Assembly (NCBI GenBank): GCA_900553525.1
Contig: USDZ01000048.1
Coordinates: 1 to 10,121, forward strand
DNA: 10,121 bases
Origin: an uncultured Oscillospiraceae bacterium
GTDB taxonomy: Bacteria > Bacillota > Clostridia > Oscillospirales > Acutalibacteraceae
Direction of reading: 5' to 3'
Part shown: piece by piece, positions 1 through 4,966 of the stretch
How the letters are laid out: every line of letters begins with the position of its first letter
How positions within the stretch are numbered: position 1 is the first letter of the stretch
The notes under the pieces: model-generated
What the model saw: only the letters and a program-made list of their open reading frames with translations
What the model was told of the DNA's origin: nothing
Database searches by the model: none
Made by a program: the position numbers and the translations under genes

Positions 1-17
1 TTCCGGAGAATCCGATG

Positions 18-62
18 AAAAAAGCGATGGAAGCAACTTAAACGTTGCAGCCATCGCTTTTT
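18..62. terminator. Bidirectional intrinsic terminator
   Basis: A long hairpin has an A-run on its left and a T-run on its right. GCGATGG (24-30) pairs with CCATCGC (51-57). An inner stem GCAAC (33-37) pairs with GTTGC (44-48) across a two-base internal loop and a 6-nt loop. The flanking A5/T5 also pair. It can end the minus-strand acetyltransferase transcript (its stop is 11 bases away) and any plus-strand gene entering from the left. Bases 1-17 are too short to assign. Confidence 0.85.
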
Positions 63-72
63 ATCCGAAAAT

Positions 73-525
73 CTATCTATTTATATCTTTCGTCATCTGG
101 GAATAGGGAAGGGAAACATATCCTAACCGTTCATACAACCGGATAGCCCCTTGATTGCGTTCTTCCACTTCCAGGCGAAACCGGGCTACCCGGCCTGCGT
201 ACCGGTTTTCAATAAAGGCGATCATCTCCGTGCCAAGCCCAAAGCCGCGGGCCTGTTCCCGGATATACAGTTCTTCCAGCCAAACCACCAGGCCGCCCAC
301 TTCATTGGAATACGTAAGCGATACCAGCCCGTATCCCGCCGGTTTTTCCTGATGTTCGGCTATAAAGGCGGCGATATACGGGCTCTTCTCTTCAATGGCA
401 TCTGCGGTACGGACAAAATATTCGTTCGGAACCGGATGCAACACAGCGGGGGACAAATAAAATTCCCCCATCATTTGAATAAGGATTTCGCGGTCACCGG
501 CCTGCCATTCCCGAATCACAGTCAT
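73..525 (-). CDS. GNAT-family N-acetyltransferase
   Basis: A 150-residue protein of the GCN5-related acetyltransferase fold, predicted to move an acetyl group from acetyl-CoA to an unknown amine. The acetyl-CoA loop is visible as QARGFGLGTEM after a strand VVWLEELYI. The C-terminal motif follows as LEVEERNQGAIRLYERLGY, where the N..A..LYE..GY pattern is characteristic. Length is normal for a single GNAT domain. In-frame upstream ATGs exist at 540, 555 and 567. I chose the ATG at 525 because AAAGG lies just before it and a TATAAT at 559-554 would place the transcript start downstream of the two furthest ATGs. It lies 62 bases behind the VTT-domain gene on the same strand and may be partly co-transcribed with it. 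The substrate cannot be told from sequence. Confidence 0.85.
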   Translation of the reverse strand: MTVIREWQAGDREILIQMMGEFYLSPAVLHPVPNEYFVRTADAIEEKSPYIAAFIAEHQEKPAGYGLVSLTYSNEVGGLVVWLEELYIREQARGFGLGTEMIAFIENRYAGRVARFRLEVEERNQGAIRLYERLGYVSLPYSQMTKDINR

Positions 526-553
526 CCAGCCTTTCAACATTATGCTAGACTCC

Positions 554-559
554 ATTATA
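554..559 (-). promoter_or_regulatory. Putative -10 element of the GNAT gene
   Basis: A perfect TATAAT reads on the minus strand between the two minus-strand genes, about 30 bases ahead of the chosen start. No good -35 is present: TTTATA at 584-579 would need a 19-base spacer. It is therefore a weak or secondary promoter at best. Confidence 0.35.
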
Positions 560-587
560 TACCACAATCTGGTTTGTTTATAAAGGC

Positions 588-1361
588 TTATTTGGTACGG
601 CCCGGTATATCTGGACCGGAATCGCGCTGGGCCTTGTGTTTTTTGACGATGAGGGAATACACCTTCATGCCGATCAGGCTGACAACCCCCGTGATCACAA
701 ATAAAATAACCGCCTCGAGATATTGAGACTGACCGATAAAATGCCCGCCGATTGTGGAAGATACCAAAGATGGAATACGGGCAATCATGGAAATGATGAG
801 AAATTCATGAAGCCGGATGCGGGTCAGGCCGACAAAATAGGTCAGCAGATCTTTTGGAGTGCCGGGTATAAAAAAGAGCAGAAAAATCATCCGTTTGAGC
901 TTCTCTTCACTGTTGATGAACCGCAGTTCGTCTATCTTTTCCCGGCTGATAAAAATTTCGACGAGTTTCACGCCCAAAAACCGGGCCAGCAGGAATACGA
1001 GAGAGGAGGCAATCGCCACGCCGGCCATACAGATAAGGGTGCCTTCCACCGCGCCAAAGGCATAACCGGTGCCCACCTCCACCAGTTCCCCCGGAATCAG
1101 AGCGATGACAATCTGCAGGATCTGAATCCCCAGGGCGACAAAACGCCCCTTCCAGCCGTAAGAATCGATGAACGTCTTGAACTCTTCCGGACTGTTATTG
1201 AAAGCAAGGAATTTTGTCATGATAAAATAGGTCAGCCAGCCGAATAATGCGATGACGACGATTAGGGAGATCAAGCCTAAAATCCGGCGCCTGCGCATAT
1301 AACGGCGGGTATCTGGATCCACCGGAGTAGCGGCTTTTGTTTTTTCCATTGCCTTTTTCAT
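588..1361 (-). CDS. TVP38/TMEM64 family membrane protein (VTT domain)
   Basis: A 257-residue integral membrane protein of the SNARE-associated/DedA-like VTT superfamily. A basic N-terminus (RRYMRRRR) precedes a first membrane segment (about residues 27-49). The central part shows the family signature: a re-entrant-type ELVEVGTGYAFGAVEGT segment, then a small-residue helix ending in FLLARFLG. The sequence FFIPGTPKDLLTYFVGL follows, and a final helix precedes a basic cytoplasmic tail. Family members are linked to lipid scrambling or envelope homeostasis, but no substrate can be assigned here. I chose ATG 1361 because AGGA sits 5 bases upstream; ATG 1367 (two residues longer, GGGG upstream) is a real alternative. 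The gene is divergent from the pyridoxal kinase gene. A TATACT on the minus strand near 1416-1421 could be its -10, without a good -35. Confidence 0.88.
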   Translation of the reverse strand: MKKAMEKTKAATPVDPDTRRYMRRRRILGLISLIVVIALFGWLTYFIMTKFLAFNNSPEEFKTFIDSYGWKGRFVALGIQILQIVIALIPGELVEVGTGYAFGAVEGTLICMAGVAIASSLVFLLARFLGVKLVEIFISREKIDELRFINSEEKLKRMIFLLFFIPGTPKDLLTYFVGLTRIRLHEFLIISMIARIPSLVSSTIGGHFIGQSQYLEAVILFVITGVVSLIGMKVYSLIVKKHKAQRDSGPDIPGRTK

Positions 1362-1592
1362 AACCATCCTGTTAGCCCCGTCTCCATCTTCATATAGTTC
1401 GGTACATTTTCAGTATATAGCATCGAAAGAAAATAATACAGAACAATCTTTTTAACAATTTATTAAGTTCAACCCGTTTCTGGAGGTCAAAGAACCGTTC
1501 ATCGACTTTGCGGGTAAACTGCCGAAAATATGGGAAATCTCTTTTTATATGACCGGTCTTGTGATAAAATCTATACGTGCGAGGAAATGGGG

Positions 1593-2519
1593 ATGATGAA
1601 TATGCAAAAACAAAAAAGGGTGGCGGCAATACAGGACATCTGCTGTGCGGGCAAATGCTCGTTGACCATCGCCTTGCCCGTATTATCCTCGGCCGGGATC
1701 TCCTGTTCGATCCTGCCGACAGCCGTTATGTCTACCCACACGGGCGGATTTTCCGATGTATATGGCCGTGATTTGACCGAGGATATTCTCCCCATTATCC
1801 ATCATTGGAAAAAAGAGGGCCTTTCCTTCGACGCGCTGTATAGCGGGTATTTGTGTTCCCCGGAACAGATCGAGACGGTTATAACCGCGGTGGAGCTTCT
1901 TGGCACCAACACGTCTTCTCCGCTGTTGATGGTGGATCCCGCGATGGGGGATGGGGGATCGCTCTATCGCCTGTGTACACCGGATATGGTCGTAAAAATG
2001 GCGAAACTATGCGCTGCGGCGGATATCGTGGTGCCCAATGTAACCGAAGCCGCTTTCCTCTTGGGGATGGACTTTCGCCCTCCTCCACATTCGGAAACCT
2101 ATATTGGCTCCCTCCTGGCTGGCCTTGCCGGATTGTGCAAAGGAGACATTGTGTTGACCGGCGTATCTTTCACAGAGGCCGAGCTCGGCTGTGCCTGCTT
2201 AGAGAGAGACCGCATGGCGATCCATTATCTTATGGAAAAACGAGAAACCGGCTCTTATCACGGCACGGGGGATTTGTTTGCTTCCGCTTTACTGGGAGGG
2301 GTGATTCAAGGACAGTCCCTGATATCCGCCATAAGGCTGGCCATGCAATTCGTGTGCGCGTCCATTCGCCGTACGCGTCTGGATGTTGAAAAGGAAAGGG
2401 ACGGTTTGTCTTTTGAACCGTATTTGCCCTATTACGCCAAAGCCATATGCGACGGGAAAAATCCGGGAGCCGTTGCATCAAAAGAGGCCCAAGCATTTTT
2501 TCCAAACGGCCTCTTTTGA
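1593..2519 (+). CDS. pdxY: Pyridoxal/pyridoxamine kinase (PfkB-type)
   Basis: A 308-residue ribokinase-superfamily enzyme that phosphorylates pyridoxal or pyridoxamine with ATP in the vitamin B6 salvage pathway; cytosolic. The N-terminus RVAAIQDICCAGKCSLTIAL matches the usual 'AIHDLSGFGRCSLTVALP' block of Firmicute pyridoxamine kinases. PTAVMSTHTGGF follows, the pyridoxal-lid region. Further on are VDPAMGD (residues about 114-120), PNVTEA (about 148-153) and the phosphate-binding GTGD (224-227), whose Asp227 is the expected catalytic base. The CCAGK variant in place of GFGR is slightly unusual. The reading frame is open back to 1530, but GAGGA at 1581-1585 fits ATG 1593 best; ATG 1587, 1596 and 1602 are alternatives. 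The last codons and stop lie inside the terminator stem at 2479-2518. PdxK and PdxY naming is not separable from sequence alone. Confidence 0.85.
   Translation: MMNMQKQKRVAAIQDICCAGKCSLTIALPVLSSAGISCSILPTAVMSTHTGGFSDVYGRDLTEDILPIIHHWKKEGLSFDALYSGYLCSPEQIETVITAVELLGTNTSSPLLMVDPAMGDGGSLYRLCTPDMVVKMAKLCAAADIVVPNVTEAAFLLGMDFRPPPHSETYIGSLLAGLAGLCKGDIVLTGVSFTEAELGCACLERDRMAIHYLMEKRETGSYHGTGDLFASALLGGVIQGQSLISAIRLAMQFVCASIRRTRLDVEKERDGLSFEPYLPYYAKAICDGKNPGAVASKEAQAFFPNGLF
2479..2518 (+). terminator. Terminator embedded in the 3' end of the pyridoxal kinase gene
   Basis: CAAAAGAGGCC (2479-2489) is perfectly complementary to GGCCTCTTTTG (2508-2518), an 11-bp stem with an 18-nt loop. The descending arm ends in TTTT, as in an intrinsic terminator, and overlaps the stop codon. 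A short alternative hairpin GCCTC-TTTT-GAGGC (2509-2522) overlaps it. Confidence 0.65.
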
Positions 2520-2545
2520 GGCGTGTGGTGTATACACGAATTGGA

Positions 2546-2574
2546 TTGACTGGGTTTATAGGATGCGATATAAT
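2546..2574 (+). promoter_or_regulatory. Sigma-A promoter of the coiled-coil gene
   Basis: TTGACT (2546-2551), a 17-base spacer and a perfect TATAAT (2569-2574). Transcription would start near 2581, giving a leader of about 20 bases with GGGGG at 2587-2591 before ATG 2600. The -10 region is part of a 16-base block repeated exactly in the recombinase promoter. Confidence 0.85.
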
Positions 2575-2599
2575 AAGAACCACGGCGGGGGTGTATAGA

Positions 2600-3052
2600 A
2601 TGGAAAACCAGGAGTTTATGTCGTTAGTTCTGCAGGAATTGAGCAAACTGAGAGATGGCCAGCAAGGACTTCAAAAGGGCTTGTCCGATGTCCGTGAGGA
2701 CGTGAACAGCCTGCGTGAAGATATGGTCGACGTCCGCGGAGAGGTGACGAGTCTACGTGAAGACATGAATAGTGTCCGCGAAGACGTGAACAGCCTGCGT
2801 GAGGACATGGTCAACGTCCGCGGAGAGGTGACGAGTCTACGTGAAGACATGGCCGACGTGAAGCAGCGGGTTACGAAAATTGAGATTATACAAGAGAATG
2901 TTACAAATAAAAAGATAGATGCTCTTGGAGAGGGATTTCAAGGTGTCAATGAAAAGTTCCGGCGTCTGGATGAACTGGAAGAAAAGGTGGAAGATATCCG
3001 GCTTACGGTGAGTGTCTTAAAGGCGTTGACTGCAAAAAAAATAAAGAAATAA
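2600..3052 (+). CDS. Coiled-coil protein with tandem heptad repeats, function unknown
   Basis: A 150-residue, highly charged protein without signal peptide or membrane segment. After a short N-terminal helix, residues about 27-93 are nearly pure coiled coil built from heptads of the type SLREDMV/DVRGEVT. Two almost identical 28-residue units (31-58 and 59-86) equal exactly four heptads each. A second helical part (LDELEEKVEDIRLTVSVLKAL) leads to a lysine-rich end (AKKIKK). This suggests an elongated dimer or trimer, perhaps a scaffold or nucleic-acid-associated protein; no specific family is recognised. The frame stays open upstream to 2447, but that stretch runs through the pyridoxal kinase end and its terminator. 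ATG 2600 lies correctly behind the promoter and GGGGG. It has its own promoter and terminator, so it is a single-gene unit. Confidence 0.8.
   Translation: MENQEFMSLVLQELSKLRDGQQGLQKGLSDVREDVNSLREDMVDVRGEVTSLREDMNSVREDVNSLREDMVNVRGEVTSLREDMADVKQRVTKIEIIQENVTNKKIDALGEGFQGVNEKFRRLDELEEKVEDIRLTVSVLKALTAKKIKK
2690..2851 (+). repeat. 84-bp tandem duplication inside the coiled-coil gene
   Basis: The unit starting at 2690 is repeated from 2774, a period of 84 bases (28 codons). Over the 78 aligned positions 2690-2767 and 2774-2851 I count 5 differences, and the last 37 or so positions are identical. Such nucleotide identity points to a recent duplication or ongoing homogenisation, since protein-level constraint alone would allow more silent changes. 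Confidence 0.9.
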
Positions 3053-3063
3053 TGGTGATTGAG

Positions 3064-3104
3064 GAGGGAGTTCCAGCGTATGAAACTGGAATGCCCTCTT
3101 TTTT
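3064..3104 (+). terminator. Intrinsic terminator of the coiled-coil gene
   Basis: GAGGG-AG-TTCCAG (3064-3076) pairs with CTGGAA-TG-CCCTC (3086-3098) around a 2x2 internal mismatch, with a 9-nt loop. A run of six T follows (3099-3104). It begins 11 bases after the stop codon. Confidence 0.9.
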
Positions 3105-3139
3105 GTGTGAATAGTCCTCACAATTGCTCGAACCAGGCG

Positions 3140-3168
3140 TTGACATGTGCTTTATATGTGCATATAAT
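3140..3168 (+). promoter_or_regulatory. Consensus sigma-A promoter of the ribbon-helix-helix gene
   Basis: TTGACA (3140-3145), 17 bases, TATAAT (3163-3168): an exact match to the consensus. Transcription should begin near 3175, just ahead of AGGAGG (3181-3186). This excludes the upstream in-frame ATG at 3124 and 3145 as starts of the following gene. Confidence 0.9.
3145..3165 (+). promoter_or_regulatory. Candidate operator within the RHH promoter
   Basis: The spacer carries ATGTGC twice (3145-3150 and 3156-3161), 11 bases apart, which is about one helical turn. An overlapping inverted repeat ATATG-TG-CATAT (3154-3165) runs into the -10. Ribbon-helix-helix repressors commonly bind such closely spaced repeats in their own promoter, so autoregulation by the downstream gene is a reasonable inference, unproven here. 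Confidence 0.4.
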
Positions 3169-3192
3169 GTATTTAAAGAAAGGAGGATAGAT

Positions 3193-3348
3193 TTGGCAAG
3201 AGCAAAACAGAATTCTGAGCGCATAGCGGTTTTCTTTTCACCTGAAATTCTTCAACGTTTAAAAGATGAGGCAAAAACAAAAGGGGTCTCAGTTAGTGCG
3301 TTAGTTCGAATGATCGTGATGGAACGCTATAGACGTGAGGAAAAATGA
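3193..3348 (+). CDS. Small ribbon-helix-helix (CopG/Arc-like) DNA-binding protein
   Basis: A 51-residue protein read from TTG 3193, placed 6 bases after AGGAGG (3181-3186). The fold can be followed: a beta strand SERIAVFFS that pairs in the dimer, helix A PEILQRLKDEAKTKG, the turn VS, then helix B VSALVRMIVMERYRREE. This is the typical 'strand, LxxLKxxAxxxGxSxSxLVR' layout of RHH regulators, at the usual length of a minimal RHH protein. It is a likely dimeric repressor, possibly of itself and the ORFs behind it. The stop codon overlaps the start of a 41-codon ORF (ATGA), pointing to translational coupling. Whether it is an antitoxin, a plasmid-type copy regulator or a chromosomal regulator cannot be decided, since no known toxin follows. 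Confidence 0.8.
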   Translation: MARAKQNSERIAVFFSPEILQRLKDEAKTKGVSVSALVRMIVMERYRREEK

Positions 3349-3470
3349 ATGCGTACCGGCTGTTAGCTTGGCGGCTTACCGATACGCATATAACCAGCAC
3401 ACAGGAAGAAACCCTGTCATGCGGCAAATCTATTATACTGCATGATGCGGCTTTCTGCAAGTGTGTATGA
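3345..3470 (+). CDS. Putative 41-aa ORF coupled to the RHH gene
   Basis: ATG 3345 overlaps the RHH stop as ATGA, with GAGG (3337-3340) four bases upstream, and the frame is open for 41 codons up to TGA 3468-3470. The product starts MNAYRLLAWRLTDTHI and ends in HDAAFCKCV. It has three cysteines (one mid-protein, two near the end), no clear membrane helix and no family I recognise. It fills most of the gap between the RHH gene and the 93-aa gene, so the three could form one operon. The segment also holds RNA-structure candidates, so the open frame could be accidental. Confidence 0.4.
   Translation: MNAYRLLAWRLTDTHITSTQEETLSCGKSIILHDAAFCKCV
3349..3389 (+). promoter_or_regulatory. Imperfect inverted repeat after the RHH stop
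   Basis: ATGCGTACCGG (3349-3359) and CCGATACGCAT (3379-3389) pair at 10 of 11 positions with a 19-nt loop. No T-run follows, so it is not a standard terminator. It could be an mRNA stem affecting coupling to the overlapping ORF, or a protein-binding dyad. Confidence 0.4.
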
Positions 3471-3482
3471 ACACATGACAGG
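3413..3482 (+). promoter_or_regulatory. Possible ribosome-site-masking pairing before the 93-aa gene
   Basis: CCTGTCATG (3413-3421) is exactly complementary to CATGACAGG (3474-3482). The right arm includes the first bases of AGGAGG (3480-3485), the ribosome site of ATG 3494. Passage of ribosomes through the 41-codon ORF would open the left arm, which would couple the two genes. This is inferred from complementarity only. Confidence 0.3.
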
Positions 3483-3493
3483 AGGTCTTTTTT

Positions 3494-3775
3494 ATGGAAA
3501 ATGAACGGAAAATCAGCCTGCACAATTTATACCAGATGGAAAATTTTGTAGACGAGCTGCAAGCCTTAGATTTTAAATTTCGGCTTTTGATGGAGTATAT
3601 GCCGGAAATCGGCATGCCCGGCGGGGTTTTATCCATGTTAGACGAATTATGCGGCCTGGTATCGCAACTAAGTAACGACTACAAAACTCTGTATAGCTGC
3701 GTGTGTGGGAATCGGGATATGAATCCGGATATTGTCCGTCATCGTATGGGAAAAAAGAAGAGAAAAGGAAGATGA
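3494..3775 (+). CDS. Hypothetical 93-aa protein
   Basis: A 93-residue protein starting at ATG 3494 behind a perfect AGGAGG (3480-3485, spacer 8). It is predicted mostly helical. An amphipathic N-terminal half (HNLYQMENFVDELQALDF) is followed by a Met/Pro/Gly-rich hinge (EYMPEIGMPGGVLSMLDEL), another helix with SQLSNDYKTLYS, and a very basic tail (RMGKKKRKGR) that could bind nucleic acid. No signal peptide, membrane helix or known domain is recognisable. It is downstream of the RHH gene and the 41-codon ORF, with no terminator between, so it probably belongs to the same transcript. A local TATACT near 3434-3439 might give a second start. The promoter of the recombinase overlaps its stop codon. 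Confidence 0.7.
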   Translation: MENERKISLHNLYQMENFVDELQALDFKFRLLMEYMPEIGMPGGVLSMLDELCGLVSQLSNDYKTLYSCVCGNRDMNPDIVRHRMGKKKRKGR

Positions 3776-3800
3776 CATATAGAGAGGGATGCGATATAAT
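3772..3800 (+). promoter_or_regulatory. Sigma-A promoter of the recombinase gene
   Basis: ATGACA (3772-3777, 5 of 6 to consensus), 17 bases, TATAAT (3795-3800). The -35 overlaps the stop codon of the preceding gene. Transcription would begin near 3807, so the palindrome at 3826-3857 lies inside the leader RNA. Confidence 0.8.
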
Positions 3801-3825
3801 AAAGGCAGCTTGTACGAAACAAAGA

Positions 3826-3857
3826 CAACTATACAAAATGAATATTTTGTATAGTTG
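3826..3857. repeat. Perfect 14-bp inverted repeat, dif-like core, in the recombinase leader
   Basis: CAACTATACAAAAT (3826-3839), spacer GAAT, and the exact reverse complement (3844-3857). Trimmed by two bases each side it becomes 28 bp that divide as 11-6-11 (ACTATACAAAA / TGAATA / TTTTGTATAGT), the layout of a Xer core site. The right arm agrees at 8 of 11 positions with the right arm of the B. subtilis dif site as I remember it. No T-run follows, so it is not a usual terminator. Alternatives are an autoregulatory operator or an mRNA hairpin. Confidence 0.75.
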
Positions 3858-3882
3858 AGAAGAGGAAGTGACAGGGGGATAT

Positions 3883-4902
3883 ATGAAAAAAGAATATTTA
3901 CAGGAATGTCCTCCGATTCTGCGGGAATATCTCGGATATACAGAAACCATTAAAGGCCGTTCATCAAACACGGTTGACGAATATTTTATCGATCTGCGCA
4001 CCTTTTTTCGCTATTTAAAACATACGCGCGGTTCTTCCGATTCTCCAATGGAGGCATTATCCATCCTGGATGTGGATTTGGATTTGATTCGGACGGTAAC
4101 GCTTAACGATGTGTATGAGTTTATGAACTACTTGAAAACCGAACGGCACAATACGAATAAAACGCGGGCGCGCAAAACCACGTCCTTACGGATGTTTTTT
4201 CGTTATTTGACCGATTATACGCATCTGCTTGACAGCAATCCGGTCCGGAACCTCGATACGCCGAAGCAGAAAAAAAGTTTGCCTCAATATCTGACTTTGG
4301 AACAAAGCTTGGAACTGCTGCGCTCCGTGAGCGGCGAATTTGCTCAACGGGATTATTGCATGCTGGTCCTTTTTCTCAACTGCGGACTTCGCCGGGCGGA
4401 ACTGGCAGGAATCAACTTACGGGATATTCGTTCCGATCATACATTGGTGGTTCGAGGCAAAGGCAACAAAGAACGCATCTTATATCTGAACGAAGCCTGT
4501 CAGGATGCGATTGCACAATATCTGAAGGTACGGCCGGTCGATGGCGTTCAGGATAAACAGGCTCTGTTTTTGAGCCGCCTAAAAAAACGCATCAGCCTGC
4601 AAGGGGTTCATTACGTGGTCAAGCGCTATCTGCATCAAGTCCCGGGAGCGGAAAACATGTCGACGCATAAGCTGCGGCATACAGCGGCCACATTGATGTA
4701 TCAGCAAGGCGGAGTGGATATCCGGGTTCTCAAAGACGTGCTCGGCCATGAAAATTTGGGGACAACCGAAATCTACACCCATTTATCCAATTCCCAAGTT
4801 CGGCAGGCGGTGGAAGACAACCCGCTGTCTCACGTGAAAATAAAGGCGGAAACCGGCACGCCCCTCCCATCTTCCAAAAAGAAAAAGCCGGATTTGGAAT
4901 AG
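3883..4902 (+). CDS. Xer-type tyrosine recombinase
   Basis: A 339-residue tyrosine site-specific recombinase. Residues about 10-115 form the SAM-like core-binding domain (ECPPILREYLGYTETIKGRS, then two FFRYL repeats). Residues 135-315 form the catalytic domain. All active-site residues are present: Arg170 (CGLRRAEL), Lys193 (RGKGNKER), His262 and Arg265 (THKLRHTA), His289 (LGHENLG) and the nucleophile Tyr298 (TEIYTHLS). A Lys/Pro-rich tail of about 25 residues extends past the usual XerC/D end. The sequence resembles the recombinase conserved on Clostridial chromosomes, more than phage integrases, so chromosome-dimer resolution is the first hypothesis. ATG 3883 is preferred (GGGGG 4 bases upstream); GTG 3868 is an alternative with AGAGG very close. 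It has its own promoter, and a terminator palindrome follows. Confidence 0.9.
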   Translation: MKKEYLQECPPILREYLGYTETIKGRSSNTVDEYFIDLRTFFRYLKHTRGSSDSPMEALSILDVDLDLIRTVTLNDVYEFMNYLKTERHNTNKTRARKTTSLRMFFRYLTDYTHLLDSNPVRNLDTPKQKKSLPQYLTLEQSLELLRSVSGEFAQRDYCMLVLFLNCGLRRAELAGINLRDIRSDHTLVVRGKGNKERILYLNEACQDAIAQYLKVRPVDGVQDKQALFLSRLKKRISLQGVHYVVKRYLHQVPGAENMSTHKLRHTAATLMYQQGGVDIRVLKDVLGHENLGTTEIYTHLSNSQVRQAVEDNPLSHVKIKAETGTPLPSSKKKKPDLE

Positions 4903-4930
4903 CCCCTTCCCTGTCTTCCAGATATTGGAT

Positions 4931-4965
4931 AACGGCATCGGTCCATGGACCGATGCCGTTTCTCT
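4931..4965. terminator. 30-bp perfect palindrome between convergent genes
   Basis: Bases 4931-4960 are a perfect palindrome (AACGGCATCGG, then a centre CCATGG, mirrored exactly). It lies 28 bases after the recombinase stop and 6 bases after the stop of the converging YesL-like gene. On the plus strand TTTCTCT follows, giving a usable terminator; on the minus strand no T-run follows, so there it would act mainly as a 3' stabilising hairpin or weak terminator. Confidence 0.75.
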
Positions 4966-4966
4966 G

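Noticed and set aside
1390..1629. Minus-strand 79-codon ORF in the divergent pdxY region
   Set aside because: Part of it looks protein-like (KVDERFFDLQKR), but it starts inside pdxY, has no ribosome site and crosses the likely promoters. At most it is a decayed fragment.
2447..2599. Upstream extension of the coiled-coil ORF
   Set aside because: It would begin inside pdxY and pass through the pdxY terminator and the consensus promoter at 2546-2574. ATG 2600 fits the expected transcript start and ribosome site.
3051..3115. 20-codon ORF after the coiled-coil gene
   Set aside because: It coincides with the intrinsic terminator, and its sequence is explained by the stem and T-run.
4356..4556. 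Alternative-frame ORF inside the recombinase
   Set aside because: It overlaps the conserved catalytic Arg and Lys region, which is intact in the main frame.
3868..4902. Phage or integrative-element integrase reading of the tyrosine recombinase
   Set aside because: The sequence resembles the chromosomal Xer-like family of Clostridia, and no att repeats, excisionase, tRNA target or phage genes are in the window. The RHH gene alone is not enough evidence.
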